Made by a program: the position numbers and the translations under genes
The notes under the pieces: generated by a model
Databases searched by the model: none
Told to the model about the DNA's origin: nothing
Seen by the model: only the letters and a program-made list of their open reading frames with translations
From: CAXSDR01 sp964236445
GTDB lineage: Bacteria > Actinomycetota > Actinomycetes > Motilibacterales > Motilibacteraceae
Assembly (NCBI GenBank): GCA_964236445.1
Contig: CAXSDR010000139.1
Location: 1 to 6,645 of the forward strand
Direction of reading: 5' to 3'
Length of the DNA: 6,645 nt
Shown: positions 6,577 to 6,645 of the stretch, in pieces
Position numbering within the stretch: position 1 is the first letter of the stretch
Layout of the letters: the number at the start of each line of letters is the position of its first letter

Positions 6577-6632
6577 CCCGCGGGCGGTCGGGAACGACCA
6601 TGTGCCAGGGGACTTGCCTGGCGCCCGCGGGT
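6576..6632. other. Nested inverted repeats forming a perfect three-way junction upstream of gltA
   Basis: Three inverted repeats nest exactly. The outer arms ACCCGCGGGCG (6576-6586) and CGCCCGCGGGT (6622-6632) pair over 11 bases. Inside are a 5-bp hairpin at 6586-6599 (GGTCG/CGACC, loop GGAA, a GNRA tetraloop if read as plus-strand RNA) and a 6-bp hairpin at 6604-6622 (GCCAGG/CCTGGC, seven-base loop). Only four bases (6600-6603) separate the inner hairpins, and only one base at each junction is shared with the outer stem. Read on the minus strand the outer stem is followed by TTCTCT, so it could be a terminator of a gene beyond the window. It could also be an operator region, since each arm contains the palindrome CCCGCGGG, or a structured RNA. 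It is not coding by any evidence seen. Confidence 0.55.
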
Positions 6633-6645
6633 CCTGGTGACTGTC

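Noticed and set aside
6518..6601. Longer citrate synthase starting at ATG 6601
   Set aside because: The 28 extra residues do not resemble the family, include no targeting signal expected in bacteria, and would run through the structured upstream region. ATG 6517 has a good ribosome binding site.

Overview
The window looks like chromosomal DNA of a high-GC actinobacterium. GC is high throughout, codons strongly prefer G/C in the third position, long spurious open frames lie antisense to the real genes, GTG starts occur, and gene spacing is tight. The genus cannot be fixed from the sequence alone. There are no RNA genes, CRISPR arrays, insertion sequences or transfer genes. Five protein genes cover almost everything.

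Left part (1-2566, minus strand): a very large signalling protein that runs off the left edge. It starts with a LacI/PBP1-type ligand-binding domain without a DNA-binding helix-turn-helix. A poorly characterised middle region, a PAS domain and a GGDEF diguanylate cyclase domain follow, with active site and inhibitory site both intact. It looks like a one-protein cytoplasmic sensor that would couple a small molecule, perhaps a sugar, to cyclic-di-GMP. Its gene is divergent from the next one across a 122-base spacer (2567-2688) holding two short perfect inverted repeats.

Middle (2689-3744, plus strand): a cation diffusion facilitator of the ZnT9-like type, probably a Zn/Mn-class metal exporter. 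Its last nine bases overlap, tail to tail, the end of the next transcription unit.

Right part (6517 down to 3736, minus strand): a compact three-gene unit. It runs citrate synthase (gltA), then a class I SAM-dependent methyltransferase starting 6 bases after the gltA stop, then an unrecognised protein with a C-terminal coiled coil. The ribosome-binding site of the last gene overlaps the methyltransferase stop codon. This spacing suggests co-transcription and translational coupling, so the methyltransferase and coiled-coil protein may act together. Their substrate is unknown.

Upstream of gltA (6518-6645) there is a possible weak promoter. Behind it, at 6576-6632, all the inverted repeats nest into one perfect three-way-junction fold whose outer arms each contain the palindrome CCCGCGGG. 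This structure, the HTH-less receptor-cyclase and the citrate synthase/methyltransferase/coiled-coil unit are the three points most worth following up.
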